Shown here: positions 45,721-57,487 of the stretch, in pieces
How positions within the stretch are numbered: the stretch's first letter is position 1
Layout: each line of letters begins with the position of its first letter
Origin: Mya arenaria
Taxonomy: Eukaryota > Mollusca > Bivalvia > Myida > Myidae
DNA: 64,000 nt
Direction of reading: 5' to 3'
Assembly (NCBI RefSeq): GCF_026914265.1
Contig: NC_069133.1
Coordinates: 10,609,937-10,673,936 of the forward strand
Notes under the pieces: generated by a model
Seen by the model: the letters and a program-made list of their open reading frames with translations, nothing else
Databases searched by the model: none
Told to the model about the DNA's origin: nothing
Made by a program: the position numbers and the translations under genes

Positions 45721-48240
45721 AACTTTTGCGCAATTAGTGTTTCGTAAGCTCTGATAAGTCGTTTTACGTACTTTCTTCATTGCATTAAACCGTTCGATAA
45801 TAAGCTATAACAATTGATATTTAAGGCAATCGATACCCGTATAATGTGCATATTTGATGTCTGGTGAACCCATACTATTTTGGTATATCATATGCAATGA
45901 GTATATGTGTAGATATACTATGAAAATTCTACGTAAAGAACATTAACATTTAACGTTTTGATCTTGCATTATTTATTATAAATCAGACCCGAATCCATTT
46001 TAGTAAAAAAAATGTTAAATACTTTATCTTTGCAATTTTGCATCGAATAAACAGTCACGTAGTGTCGCCCTAACAACAACATCAAACAGTCAGTTTCAGT
46101 ACTTTAAAGTGTCGTTTTGTTATCGTCGTTTGAGGTAAAACAAATGCAGTCTGTATTGATGCCATGCTGGAGTATGAGCCCGCCCTTCAATAGTAAGTTC
46201 CTGGTGATTCGCCAATGATGGTTAAGGGTTTCTTTGATGTGGGAAGTCGATTATATGGCTTAAGATATACCACTTGATTTCAATTCATTTGAGGGATCAT
46301 GCTGTAAAATATGTAAAAGTTTGTTTTTGTGTTTTACAGACATATATATTGATTTATTCAAAGAAAACTTTAAAATTCAGTTTTTGCAAAGCAATACAAA
46401 AAAGATACCTTAGAAATTGTTACCATGCAACCCAAACTGTCATAAAAATGGCAGGTCTCGCACACAAAGAAAGCAACAGCATCTGATTCTTTCGCTAAGA
46501 TTCCGGACAATATATATGTTAACTATTTATCAGATGAAGATAAATTATCTTGAAAAGTGTTGTTAGAAAAGAAATTAAATTACTACCTACATGGTTATAT
46601 TCACGATATTTAAGTGTTGGCAAAGGAAATTGTTTGCCATGTAACCGGGAGATGCTGGCCTTCCATGAGAAAAAAACGACACGCCCCATATTTTAAGTAT
46701 CCATGTGTGTGTGTGTGGGGGGGATTCTATACGATAAACATATTCATCCGAAATGTCCAAACGCCTCTTTTATAGGTCAGTTTTACTAGACAGTGTCGGA
46801 TTAGCACATGTCAAGTTCTGGTAGTTCACCGCTTGATTTCATTATTTTGATTTAATAACTTTTTTATCTTTTGTCATCAATCTCTGTTTATCATTTGTTG
46901 ATAAGTTAAGCGGTCATTGTTCGCACACGATAAGTGTAATATATCACGATGGAAAATCAAGCCGTTGTGTTCACGGCTATAATTGAGCAGATACGTTCAA
47001 ATTCGTGAAGAAAAATGTGTAAAATTCTTCAATCATCTTAACAAAAATGCTTTGCACGGAAAACTTATTATTTAAACCCTGAAATCATTTTTGTTGTTGT
47101 AGTGAATTGTGTCATTAGATCCTAAACATTTAAATATTTCTTGACTGTACTCGTTCAATTTGTCTTTTTCAAGACCACTGTTTGACTTTCGGGACCTAAT
47201 CACACCAATCGCAGCAACAAAAGAGGCAGCGAATTAAGGGTTAATTAATAAATATTCCGTGCACATCTTGGAGAAATAAAAATATATTTTGCTTTTAAAA
47301 TGCACTTATTTTATTTCTCGAAATCGAGCGCCCTACTCCGTTATATTCGTTATTACTACGACAGGAATATGTCGACACACACTCACCTTTCTGATACAAA
47401 GTTATGTATCAGTTATTGCTTCAGACAATTGGTGATTTTGAACAAAATCCTATCGTGTTAAGGTATCATGTATTATTTTTAAAGCGCCAAAAATATGATA
47501 TGATATGATAGGACTTAACCCAGGGAGTTCTGCAAAAGGTGAAATCGGAATACAAAAATAAACAGCCGCATTTTTTACGGGAAGGGCTAGCGCGCTTCAT
47601 GGATTTTCAAAATCGCGGTCGAAAAATAAGAATAAATCCTTCATATACCACCGAATCGATTAATCATATATTCAATGTACTTTTAAACTGATATATCATA
47701 CACTACTGGGCTTAATACAGAAACAAACTGACTTGGTGTTGAAGATAAGAAAATTAACATACACAACATATTTATTAGTAAGTGATATGTCATGATTCTC
47801 ATATATTTCAGCTATACAGATACAAACGATGTTTTAAAAAAATGAAGCAGATACTCTGCATATATATAATAGATATATTGAGAATAAGACCTCAGTTTCA
47901 GAACGTATAGACCACCGCTTCGATTAATTTTATAGTCAGTGTACAGTCAAACTGATATACAATTTGATGAAAACGGTGGACGCATCGGAACATACATTTA
48001 AATATTTTGAATATTCAATTAAATGGAACGGAATATCAGCTTATTTATATTAGCCTTTTATGTTTACCTTGCATGCAAATGGTACGTTTTAGTAATTGAC
48101 GCATTCATGTCCCACAGCGCCATAATTAACATGACATGACCTGTCAATAAAAACAACCACTCGATCACCAATTGACTAATCGGCGTCCAGATACGACCAG
48201 GCGTATAAGCCGATGTTGCTATCCGCCATGACCTCCGACA
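45721..48240. other. Unassigned intergenic sequence
   Basis: No exon, array or element recognised across about 2.5 kb. There is a short GT/G run near 46,705-46,722. The similarity to oxidase copy 1 begins at about 48,240. Confidence 0.5.
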
Positions 48241-48422
48241 AGCTTCGACAAAGCGCATGGCCAACGTTGTTTTGAACGTTAATAACGTTAGCGAGGGTAG
48301 TGAACATGTAAGCACATTAGCTTCTGGTAGGAGATACATCATAGCAGATATTCGTATACAGAACTTGCATACAAGACGTTTAAAAGGCACGATATGAATT
48401 ACAAGTCTTTGTCACGCTATGT

Positions 48423-48693
48423 TCAAAATAGGAAATGAGACACCAGATATGTTACGATAACTAAACTCCACGACGCCAGGCACGTGAACGCGTGTCCCAC
48501 GGGCGTTGCCGGTCCGGGATTCGTTTTATCCATCACGTCAGAACCGACACAGTGATGACACGTGAATAAATTGTCTGGGTCGTAACGACGCTTGATCAGC
48601 AACAGACGCTCGTAATTCTCGGTTCCCCAGAAGTCCTCTTTCCAGTATGGGTTATCTTTCCACGGCTCGTTCAAGTACATGCCGCTCCCAAAA
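48423..48693 (-). pseudogene. BBE-like copy 2, last exon
   Basis: 271 bases, open, encoding GSGMYLNEPWKDNPYWKED and LFTCHHCVGSDVMDKTNPG, then a hydrophobic tail. Very close to the copy 1 exon at 184-454. Confidence 0.9.
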
Positions 48694-48889
48694 CTGCAAA
48701 ATAAGACACGTGGATGATAAGTAACACTTGTCTGTTGATGCTGTTTAATAACATTTTAATAAAGGGGGTACTTTTAGTGTGATGGTAATAATTACTCTAG
48801 GGAGGTTGCAAGCACTAGTAGTACTGATACTTTTTGTGCAATACGTCATTCATGTATGTGTATGTGTGTATTATACAAATTTCAAATGT

Positions 48890-50230
48890 ACGATACGAAG
48901 AGGGAAGCGTTTCATGCGTGTGATTTATGCGAGTGATGTATGTGCGTTATTAATGCGTGTTATTTATGCGAGTGATTTATGAGAGTGATGTATGTGCGTT
49001 ATTTATGCGTGTTATTTATGCGAGTGATTTATGCGAGTGATGTATGTGCGTGTTTTATGCGTGTGATTTATGCGAGTGATGTATGTGCGTGTTTTATGCG
49101 TGTGATTTATGCGAGTGATGTATGTGCGTAATTTATGCGTGTTATTTATGCGAGTGATTTATGCGAGTGATGTATGTGCGTTATTTATGCGTGTTATTAA
49201 TGCGTGTGATTTATGCGAGTGAAGTATGTGCGTTATTTATGCGTGTTATTTTTGCGAGTGAATTATGCGAGTGATGTATGTGCGTTATTTATGCGTGTTA
49301 TTAATGCGTGTGGTTTTTGCGAGTGATGTATGTGTGTTATTTATGCGTGTTATTTATGCGTGTTATTTATGCGAGTGATGTATGTGCGTGTTTTATGCGT
49401 GTGATTTATGCGAGTGATGTATGTGCGTGTTTTATGCGTGTGATTTATGCGAGTGATGTATGTGCGTAATTTATGCGTGTTATTTATGCGAGTGATTTAT
49501 GCGAGTGATGTATGTGCGTTATTTATGCGTGTTATTAATGCGTGTGATTTATGCGAGTGAAGTATGTGCGTTATTTATGCGTGTTATTTTTGCGAGTGAA
49601 TTATGCGAGTGATGTATGTGCGTTATTTATGAGTGTTATTAATGCGTGTGGTTTTTGCGAGTGATGTATTTGTGTTATTTATGCGTGTTATTTATGCGTG
49701 TTATTTATGCGAGTGATGTATGTGCGTTAGTTATGCGTTTTATTTATGCGTGTGATTTATGCGAGTGATGTATGTGCGTTATTTATGCGTATTATTAATG
49801 CGTGTGATTTATGCGAATGATGCATGTGTGTTATTAATGCGTCCCATTTATGCGTGCTATTTCTGTGTGCAATTTATGTGTGTTATTTATGCGTGTAATT
49901 TATGTGTGTGATTTATGCGTTTGAGTTGTGTGTGTAACTTATGCGTGTGAGTTGTGTGTGTAACTTATGCGTGTTATTTGTGTATGCTATTGAGGCATAG
50001 TATTTATGCATGTCATTAATGCGTATAAATAATGTGTGTGATTCATGCGTGTGATTTGTGTGTGCTATTTCTGCGTGTGATTTCTGAGAGTGGTTTCAGC
50101 GTGTAATTAATGCGTGTGATTTGTGCGAGTGATTTGTGCGAGTGATTTGTGCGAGTGAATTATGCGAGTGATTTATGTGTGTGATATTTGCCGGTGAGAT
50201 ATTTATTTGTGTGATATATGTGTATGATTG
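48890..50230. repeat. GT-rich 'gcgagtgatgtatgtgcgtt' satellite, copy 2
   Basis: Same intron and same theme as 640-1,890, but the middle is more regular, with a higher-order block of about 280 bp repeated (about 49,040-49,320 against 49,380-49,670). Confidence 0.9.
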
Positions 50231-50572
50231 TGTCGCATTTGCAACCCCACTAGTATAAATTGATCTTGTATGTCATTCGTATACGCGTTTGCTTCACGCA
50301 GAGTCACTTCTACGATATAAATGTTCCATTACTTTTTTTTCATTAGCAAAAAATTTGAGTGTAACGACAGATATAAAGTACCATTGAAGGTAATCTGAAT
50401 CTTATGCGCACACTTCTCGTGCACGAAGCGTAACATCTACTATAAAAAATGGCACACCTTGACATTAGAAATATCTTCGACTATAGCGACAATAGGTCGC
50501 GACCTCGCAGTCATACATATAACGGGGACAAGGCCGGTAAAGGGCAAACTGTGTTGAGTAAATAAGTCTTAA

Positions 50573-50810
50573 TTTCTTATTCCTTTTGCAAACGTCTGGA
50601 AGTATTCGATAAGCTCGTTGTTACCGGTCGTCTGATTCAAGAGAGGGGCCCCGCTTTCGGCGTCGGCCAGGGCAATTCCGCATGATAATGACGTCATTGT
50701 CGACCGATAGCCCGGATGTAGGGGTGTGCTCTCTAAGGAACCTTCCGTGGTTTTGCTTGTAAGATGAATGTAGCCGACATTATATGACACAGTTACCGCG
50801 CTGCGATTGC
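50573..50810 (-). pseudogene. BBE-like copy 2, exon with lost donor
   Basis: Open, with acceptor cacttag intact and encoding NRSAVTVSYNVGYIHL and GYRSTMTSLSCGIALADAES. The donor reads AGAAA|TTAAGA, so unspliced reading hits TAA at once. Confidence 0.88.
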
Positions 50811-51068
50811 CTAAGTGACCTATCAGAAAGGTGTGACATTTGATTACTATTTTTAAATTATTAATTAATAATTCACTTCGTATTACATAAGAAAGGGTGA
50901 ACGTCGTCTACGATGACAATCAAAAAAGTGATAATTATGTATATCAAAACTATATTTTCTATCTATATAATACTTTTAATAAATTTTCCCCTCCAACCTA
51001 TATTTTCCTGGCATATTTGCTAACACTAATTTGTTTGTCTCAAAGCTTAACACCGTCGTCCAGCTTAC

Positions 51069-51277
51069 CTCCCAAGAGAATCTCTGTGCAACCAATCCAC
51101 AAATCTCTGGCCACCCCCACAAACAGCTGCTCCCCCATAAAGGCCCGGAATTCTTTTCCGACCCGTCCTGGCTGCAACAAAGTGCCCGCCAAATATGTAC
51201 GCACGATTGGCGGGTCATTCACGTCTTTTTCGTAGTCCCAGAAATCCGTCTTGTTTGTGAAGGTGAATGGTACTTGT
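51069..51277 (-). pseudogene. BBE-like copy 2, substrate-domain exon
   Basis: 209 bases, open, encoding QVPFTFTNKTDFWDYEKDV and LFVGVARDLWIGCTEILLG. Acceptor and donor GGAG|GTAAGC intact. Confidence 0.88.
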
Positions 51278-51730
51278 CTGTTAAAAATAATTTTAAATTC
51301 ATGCCGAACTGGACATTAAGGAACTACGGTCTGTCGGTTCAGTATAATTCCATGAATGGAGAATAACATTTGAATAAAAGGTTCAAATACACATAAGAAA
51401 TGGAAATTGACAATGGTAAGGTGGCATCATGATGATGAAGTATAACTTTGGCCATGTATTTGTTGGAACATTACGTTAATATGAAGTACATGGTTATTTA
51501 CACGTCAATTCACGATCACATAAGGAAATAGAGAGGTTGCAAATCACTTCTTATGCGGATGCATCATCCAGCCATGTGTGCATTGTGTTGGCTAGCATGA
51601 CATATACGATACTACGGGTAAAGTGGATTATATCAAAGTGGAATTTGTCAAAAAATAATCTCAACGCACGTGCAGCTACACGTTCAAGTAAAAGTACACA
51701 CCGAGTTTCGCGACTTGTCTATTTATGATT

Positions 51731-51846
51731 ATGTTTTCTATTTCATTATATTCCATGCCAAACATAAATAATTTATTATTTACCTTAAGGATAATAAAAT
51801 AAAATGAACACATGTGTAGGTGTGCTACAGACGGGATACTTTAATC
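51731..51846 (-). repeat. Ngaro terminal repeat B2
   Basis: 116 bases identical to B1, abutting the insertion border with oxidase intron sequence. About 290 bases of other element sequence separate it from A2. Confidence 0.9.
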
Positions 51847-52136
51847 AAAGATACACTCACATACAAAGCAAATGGTTCCAAAACAAACTTCCAGTAAATT
51901 ATTACTTCTGGCTTCACAGTTCTTATACATATTTCATAATGAAAAACACGCTGCTAAAAGCAGTCGTAAAGTGTCCGGAACCACTGCTGCACCCACTCTC
52001 AGACTCAACAATACTCACATTGCCATGGTAACAGAAAAATACCAATCTGAAAATATAAATATATTTTAAACAAGGTTCGAAATAATGTTTAACATATATT
52101 ATTATATGTATCTGAATACATTCATAGATAATGAAA

Positions 52137-52298
52137 ATTTGACAATTTTGCAATGTTTTCTCTATCCCGTCTGAGCGTCGAATAACCAATTCAGTTCAGT
52201 AAATGCTCGAGGAAAACTCCTGATTTACACACGAGTAACCAGACCTATACCTAATAGTACTTTAATAATCCTATACCGCAATAATAATAAATACATTT
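52137..52298 (-). repeat. Ngaro internal repeat A2
   Basis: Internal copy of the A repeat, directly abutting B1. It carries an extra ~65 bases after 'gagcgtcgaata' that A1 lacks. Confidence 0.85.
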
Positions 52299-52414
52299 AT
52301 GTTTTCTATTTCATTATATTCCATGCCAAACATAAATAATTTATTATTTACCTTAAGGATAATAAAATAAAATGAACACATGTGTAGGTGTGCTACAGAC
52401 GGGATACTTTAATC
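52299..52414 (-). repeat. Ngaro internal repeat B1
   Basis: 116 bases identical to B2, from 'atgttttctatttcattata' to 'gggatactttaatc'. Confidence 0.9.
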
Positions 52415-52665
52415 GAAAGAAAAAGAACGGGGAATCTTTTACTATATGTTTTTTTAAAACAAAACAAAACAAATTATACATTGCAAGTGACTAAGAAAAA
52501 GAATTCTTTTTACATAAACATACGAATACTTCGTATAATATTATTCGTTCTACAATACACTAAATACCATTCTCGTCATATTTGTAAACAAACCATCCTT
52601 AACATGATTTCAAAATAAATGAAATAGTTTCAATACTTGTCAAATACAAAGAAAAAATGAATAAT

Positions 52666-53709
52666 CTAAATTCCTAGATTTTTCGATACACTCATTTTGA
52701 CTTGTACCGAATCTCTAACATATCTGTCCTTAGCACTCTCGGACTTCCAACGTCCATGCTTTTTTAGCAATCTCTCTGATACACCATTTGCAACCGCTGC
52801 TGTTGCCCCACCCGAACGAAACGAATGTAAACCATATTGTTTACTATCAATACCGACAGCTTTTAGATTTGTTATCAAAATTTCCCTGGCTCTATTGTAA
52901 GAAATAGGTTTTTCCGGGCAAAGAATATCCTTATTCAATTTACGAGAATATCTGATATTACAAAAAATGTAATCACATGATTTATCATTAACTTCTGCTT
53001 CAAACAGAAATTTCTCAAGGAAAGAATCTGAACAAGAACATTTTCCTGTTCTAGAAATGATCACCTTTTCGCCAGCTTTGCACTGATCTGTTTTATTAGA
53101 AGAAATAAAAATTTCTGCACAATCAGAAAAAATCTTAAGATCAGACCTTTTAATATGTGAAAGCTCACTAAATCTAAAAAAACCTGCAAAACTTACTAAA
53201 CACAAGCAAATGAATCTTAAATCCAAGATATTGGTTGTATTTCCGAAATGAGCAATAAGTTTAAGCAAATCTTCTTTAGAAATTTCAGATTTTTGCTGAA
53301 TCGGCCTGCCAGAATCTCGCAACAGACCATTTTTGGTAAAACTTACTAGATTTGTATAACAAGGGTCAGAAAACCCTGAAACTTTATGAGCGCACGAAAT
53401 ACTATAAGTAATGGCGTTCACTTTTGACGCTGACGGTGAAGAATCTTTCATGGATGAAAGAAAAAGTGCAACATGATAATCGGAAGCTGGAAGCGGTTTA
53501 AATTCATATTTTTTGCACCACTGGCAAAACGATTTAAAATAACAATTGTATTGTTTGTAAGTGTTATCTGATTTTGGCAGTTTCACCAGCGTTTGTAAAT
53601 TACCATGATGTTTTTTGAGATCATCGGGCAGACATTCTTTGTGAAAATTCCTCCAATGTCCAACCTTGAATGCATCTGTCAAATGTATAATGTAATAACA
53701 TAATAACAC
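52666..53709 (-). CDS. Ngaro-type tyrosine recombinase
   Basis: 347 codons, uninterrupted. Phage-integrase-like fold: N-terminal SAM-like region (YFKSFCQWCKKYEFKPLP), then catalytic domain with Arg in AGFFRFSELSHIKRSDL, HxxR in GLHSFRSGGATAA, KKHGRWKS and Tyr in KDRYVRDS. All expected catalytic positions are present, so this ORF could still encode an active enzyme that joins the circular cDNA to the target. Start codon chosen as the first ATG of the open frame. Confidence 0.88.
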   Translation of the reverse strand: MLLCYYIIHLTDAFKVGHWRNFHKECLPDDLKKHHGNLQTLVKLPKSDNTYKQYNCYFKSFCQWCKKYEFKPLPASDYHVALFLSSMKDSSPSASKVNAITYSISCAHKVSGFSDPCYTNLVSFTKNGLLRDSGRPIQQKSEISKEDLLKLIAHFGNTTNILDLRFICLCLVSFAGFFRFSELSHIKRSDLKIFSDCAEIFISSNKTDQCKAGEKVIISRTGKCSCSDSFLEKFLFEAEVNDKSCDYIFCNIRYSRKLNKDILCPEKPISYNRAREILITNLKAVGIDSKQYGLHSFRSGGATAAVANGVSERLLKKHGRWKSESAKDRYVRDSVQVKMSVSKNLGI

Positions 53710-54294
53710 CTTTTTGTGTATAATTATTAACTTTTCCTTTCACATACACATATACCATTCAAAACATATTTCTTATAATCTTCGTGTACAGTACACGACT
53801 TCATTTGTACCAGGTACAAATGGGCACTCCGGCTCGACAGGCCGATTAATCGAAATTAATGCCGATAACGTAGGGGAAACAACCCACACACACCCATATC
53901 ATGTATTTTCACAATTATCTTTCTTATACTTTTCATCGTCCTTTATGCCAAAATAGATATTAAGATCATGATCTTTATAAACGGTGCTTTTTAAACATCA
54001 AGGTATATATACAGAAAACGCTGTCTTACAATTAGCAAATACAAATTTAAAATATTTTCGCTTCCTTCATGAGCATTAAACGCTTACAATATTAAGCATA
54101 ACCAGTGTAAACAACTCCAACTCAATGCTGAGTCATGTATAGTCATTACTATCTTTGATATACTTTTCCTCGAAAAGTTATACATTTCCTCTCCATAATT
54201 CATAATCGTGTGCATCACACAAGCTAAACAAAACACAACTAAGCACAATTTACTTCTTACTTCTGCAGTCTAGTATACATTAAAATACTGGCCA

Positions 54295-56199
54295 TTACAG
54301 ACGAATAGCTAGAACTTTGCTAGAGAAACGTCTAGAACTAAATACGCTATCACTCCTGCTATCAAATATTGATTGCCATTTATCAAACTCCAAAACCCCC
54401 AATACAAAATCTCTCTTCTGGCAGTTTGCTTCTAACAAAGTTGGCCAAAATGCTGCGCTAGGCCATTTAAGAACAACTAAAGTTCCATGTGCAGAACAAG
54501 CAATTAAATGAAATACAGCTCTATTTACTAGATAAATAGGCGGGACTAACCAAATATTTTCACTGGCCCAATTCTGTGTGAATGCATCGACTGCCTCAGT
54601 TTCAAAATCATGAAACTTAGAATTGAATCTATGTATTTTCCTATTACTATAATTAGCAAATCTGTCCACTGTAAACGGTCCCCATATCCTATTCATATAC
54701 CCGAAAAACTGAGGTGTAACCTCCCATTCATCAGTATTCCTATATTTACTGATATCATCAGCAATCTGGTTCAAATCCCTAGGGACCCATTGAATATCGA
54801 GATCAATCTTGTTTTGTAAACAAAGTCTAAACACATTCAGAGCTAATTCCTGTAACTCTAAAATGGGGCTGCCAACCTTGATAACATGAACACAAACATG
54901 AGAATCTGAGAACCATTTCACCTTATGATTTGCTAAAGAATGTCCATACGCTCTCAGTGCCAAAAATACAGCCTTCATTTCTCGGAAAGTTGAACTTTTA
55001 TCCTTGTCATCTTCTGGCCACATGTCGTGAAATACAAAACCTGGCATATTGACAATATGCGCTCCACATGCGAAACTACTAGCATCAGAATACACTTTTA
55101 GCGTATCTACAGCAGTGCATTTACCCAATTTTCTGTAATTTAAATTGTCTACATGTTCGAGCCAGAATCTAATCTCAGAAATACACGGACAGTCTATTTC
55201 TTAACTGAATGGGAAATCCCAACTAGTCCTTGAACAAATTTGAATGTACATAAATCTAGTCATGAGCCGTGCAATATTGCCAATAACCGGCATCATAGAA
55301 ATTACTTTCCCGGTGCACTTCGCTAAACTCCTAGCAGAAACAATAGGAAGAGAATTTAAAAATTCCAAAAGCAACATTTTAAAATCTTCAATTCTACGTG
55401 CTGGAATGCTAATAGAGTAGTCAATGCTATTCCACAACAAGCCAATCCACTCTAGATTTTAAACCGGTAACCAGACTGACTTTTCATCATTTATAATAAG
55501 CCCTGCCTGATTGAGGCTATCTTTCACAAATATTGCATCGCGTGTAGCTAAATCGCAACTCTTGTTGGTCCCCCACCCATTATCAAGAAACATAACAATT
55601 TTGATACCGTTGAATCTCCAGAACTTAACCATTTCACGCAATGCCTTACTGAAAATAAAAGGAGCGCTCGACAAACCGAAAGCAACCACAGAGTAGCAGT
55701 AGTATTTTCCTTCTAAACTGAAACCCAGAAATGTTTTATGTTCTGGGAATATATCGATATGATAATAACCTTTAGACAAATCAAATTTGTAACAATACGA
55801 GTCTTTTTCAAAATATTCGACTCCTACTTTCCAATCTTCAAATGTCATCTTTTCCTTCTAAATATATTTATTTACTATTCTGAGATCTAAAATAAGTCGT
55901 TTCTTACCCGATTTGTTTACAGAAACACTTAAAGGACTGACTACATGAGGTGGAAAATCTGTTTGTTCTATAAAACCGTTTTTCAACATGTCATCAATAG
56001 ATTCTTTAACAAATTCAATATTTGAAAGAGCTGACTGATTATTTTTTGAAAACGATGTTTCCGGCATTGAAATGAAAGGAATTTTATAGCCGTTTTCAAT
56101 AACATCTATTATATCAGGGTTTGTGCCAATAGTCTTCCAATAGTGTACATTGTTTTTAAGGCTGCCTTTAACCAAAGATGTTTTGATGGGAGAATCAGA
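54295..56199 (-). pseudogene. Ngaro-type reverse transcriptase / RNase H, disabled
   Basis: One frame with in-frame stops at 55860-55858 (TAG), 55461-55459 (TAA) and 55203-55201 (TAA). RT blocks are recognisable: KRLILDLRIVNKY, YKFDLSKGYYHIDI, VAFGLSSAPFIFSKAL, and a metal-site box reading FLDNGWG where the family usually has two Asp. RNase H follows: VYSDASSFACGAHI, FREMKAVFLAL, WFSDSHV, IADDISKY. The downstream segment ending in WLVPPIYLVNRAVFHL is typical of DIRS-group polymerases. A further stop at 56202-56200 separates it from the overlapping frame to the right. Confidence 0.88.
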
Positions 56200-56251
56200 T
56201 TAAAACTCAAAACAATGATATTGATTACACATATTGAATAAATACTCATCA

Positions 56252-57241
56252 TTAAGTGGCTGAGTTTGCTCCTGTGGGCTTGACATCACGGTTGGCTGAC
56301 TGGTTAAATCTGGATTGCCACTCGCACTCGCGCCGGAAGTGATCCCGCTTTCCACATGCGAAGCAGATGACTTTATCTGGCGTTCTAGAATAGGGTTGCT
56401 GGGGTTGATACTGGTCCTGATAGGGAATGTAAGTCCGAAAAAGATCCCGCATGCCCGTAGCCATGGGCCGTGAGGGGAAGATGGGCCCCGCACCGGAAGA
56501 ACGTCCCGGGTATCCAAAGGTTGCCGCTGGTGCTGGCCTCCGCTCCATACGATCAGGGAAAAAAGAAAGAGAATCAGCATTTGTAGGATTACCCTTTTTA
56601 AGTTTTCTGACAGCCTTGGCTTCAGCCCTTTTGATTTTACGCTCGTCATCGCTATCAGAGCCCAATTCTGGGGTTTCATATTCTTTGACTGTGGCCCAGC
56701 CCCCAGGGGAATTGTCCGCCAAACGAATAAGTTTGTTTCTATGTTTAATTTTCCTTAGCGCTTCTTTAGCTTTTTCTTTATTTGAATCAAGGCTGTCAGA
56801 ATCCACGATAAAGTGTAACAAGTTTGAAATGTCAGTATTGAACTGAAACTGAATTTTGCAGGAGGTATTCTTGAAATAAGGAATGTTATCTTTTTCCTTT
56901 TGTTTGCAACTTGTACTCGTTAGCTCTTGTTTTAATGTTGAAAGTTTCGTGTCAAAATAAGATCTGAATAAATCAAAAGCTCCAAACAAATCTCCTTCTC
57001 TATCCCCCGAGGGCCCAGGCCTATCTTTATCTCCGCTGTAACTTGCTCCAGGGTCTCTTTCATTCAAGGTCTCCGAGTCCCTGCCACGAGATGTGCAAAC
57101 CGGCTCCTTGCCACGTTGTACTTCCGGTCTCCTGCTACGGTCTTCCGGCTGGATAGACTGGCCCAAGGAAATAGACGAAAGCTGCCTATGGCTAAACTCA
57201 AGCTGATCTTGATAATTTATTCCCGCAGAGTCAAATGACAT
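56252..57241 (-). CDS. Ngaro-type gag-like protein
   Basis: Open from ATG at 57241 (MSFDSAGINYQDQLEF) for about 329 codons; an upstream in-frame extension reaches 57,376 but lies in the terminal repeat. Charged low-complexity N-terminal half, then a CCHC zinc knuckle near the C-terminus (CFACGKRDHFRREC) after a Pro/Arg-rich linker, as expected for an RNA-binding structural protein of retroelements. No stop or frameshift seen. Confidence 0.8.
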   Translation of the reverse strand: MSFDSAGINYQDQLEFSHRQLSSISLGQSIQPEDRSRRPEVQRGKEPVCTSRGRDSETLNERDPGASYSGDKDRPGPSGDREGDLFGAFDLFRSYFDTKLSTLKQELTSTSCKQKEKDNIPYFKNTSCKIQFQFNTDISNLLHFIVDSDSLDSNKEKAKEALRKIKHRNKLIRLADNSPGGWATVKEYETPELGSDSDDERKIKRAEAKAVRKLKKGNPTNADSLSFFPDRMERRPAPAATFGYPGRSSGAGPIFPSRPMATGMRDLFRTYIPYQDQYQPQQPYSRTPDKVICFACGKRDHFRRECEWQSRFNQSANRDVKPTGANSAT

Positions 57242-57282
57242 CTTCCCGAAGTGAATACCAAAGATTAAGAAAAAACTCGAGA

Positions 57283-57377
57283 TTTGACAATTTTGCAATG
57301 TTTTCCCTATCCCGTCTGAGCGTCGAATACCTAATAGTACTTTAATAATCCTATACCGCAATACTAATAAATACATT
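57283..57377 (-). repeat. Ngaro terminal repeat A1
   Basis: Matches A2 ('tttgacaattttgcaatg', 'ctatcccgtctgagcgtcga', 'tagtactttaataatcctat') but lacks about 65 bases present in the middle of A2; two single-base differences elsewhere. Confidence 0.85.
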
Positions 57378-57487
57378 CAATGATTGTATGGTTCTGGTAG
57401 CATACCTGTACATAAACTGATTTAAATATATGAAACCGGTATGATAAACGATAAAATAGCAGAAGAAAATTATCCAATGTCTACGAG

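Larger units (their letters stand above)
51731..57378 (-). mobile_element. Ngaro-type tyrosine-recombinase retrotransposon
   Basis: About 5.65 kb inside an intron of oxidase copy 2; the matching intron of copy 1 (3,745-3,760) is the empty site, 'tatttatgat' to 'attgtatggtt', with no target duplication. Read on the minus strand the order is A1, gag-like ORF, RT/RNase H, tyrosine recombinase, B1, A2, B2. This split-direct-repeat layout (A1-ORFs-B1-A2-B2) and the recombinase in place of a DDE integrase identify a Ngaro- or PAT-like DIRS-group element. Its own RT is broken by in-frame stops, while the recombinase and gag are open. Confidence 0.9.

Noticed and set aside
56200..56679. Minus-strand 159-codon frame overlapping gag
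   Set aside because: Mostly a shadow of gag in another frame; only its end shares the RT frame and is cut by a stop at 56,200, so I could not show a real gag-pol frameshift product.
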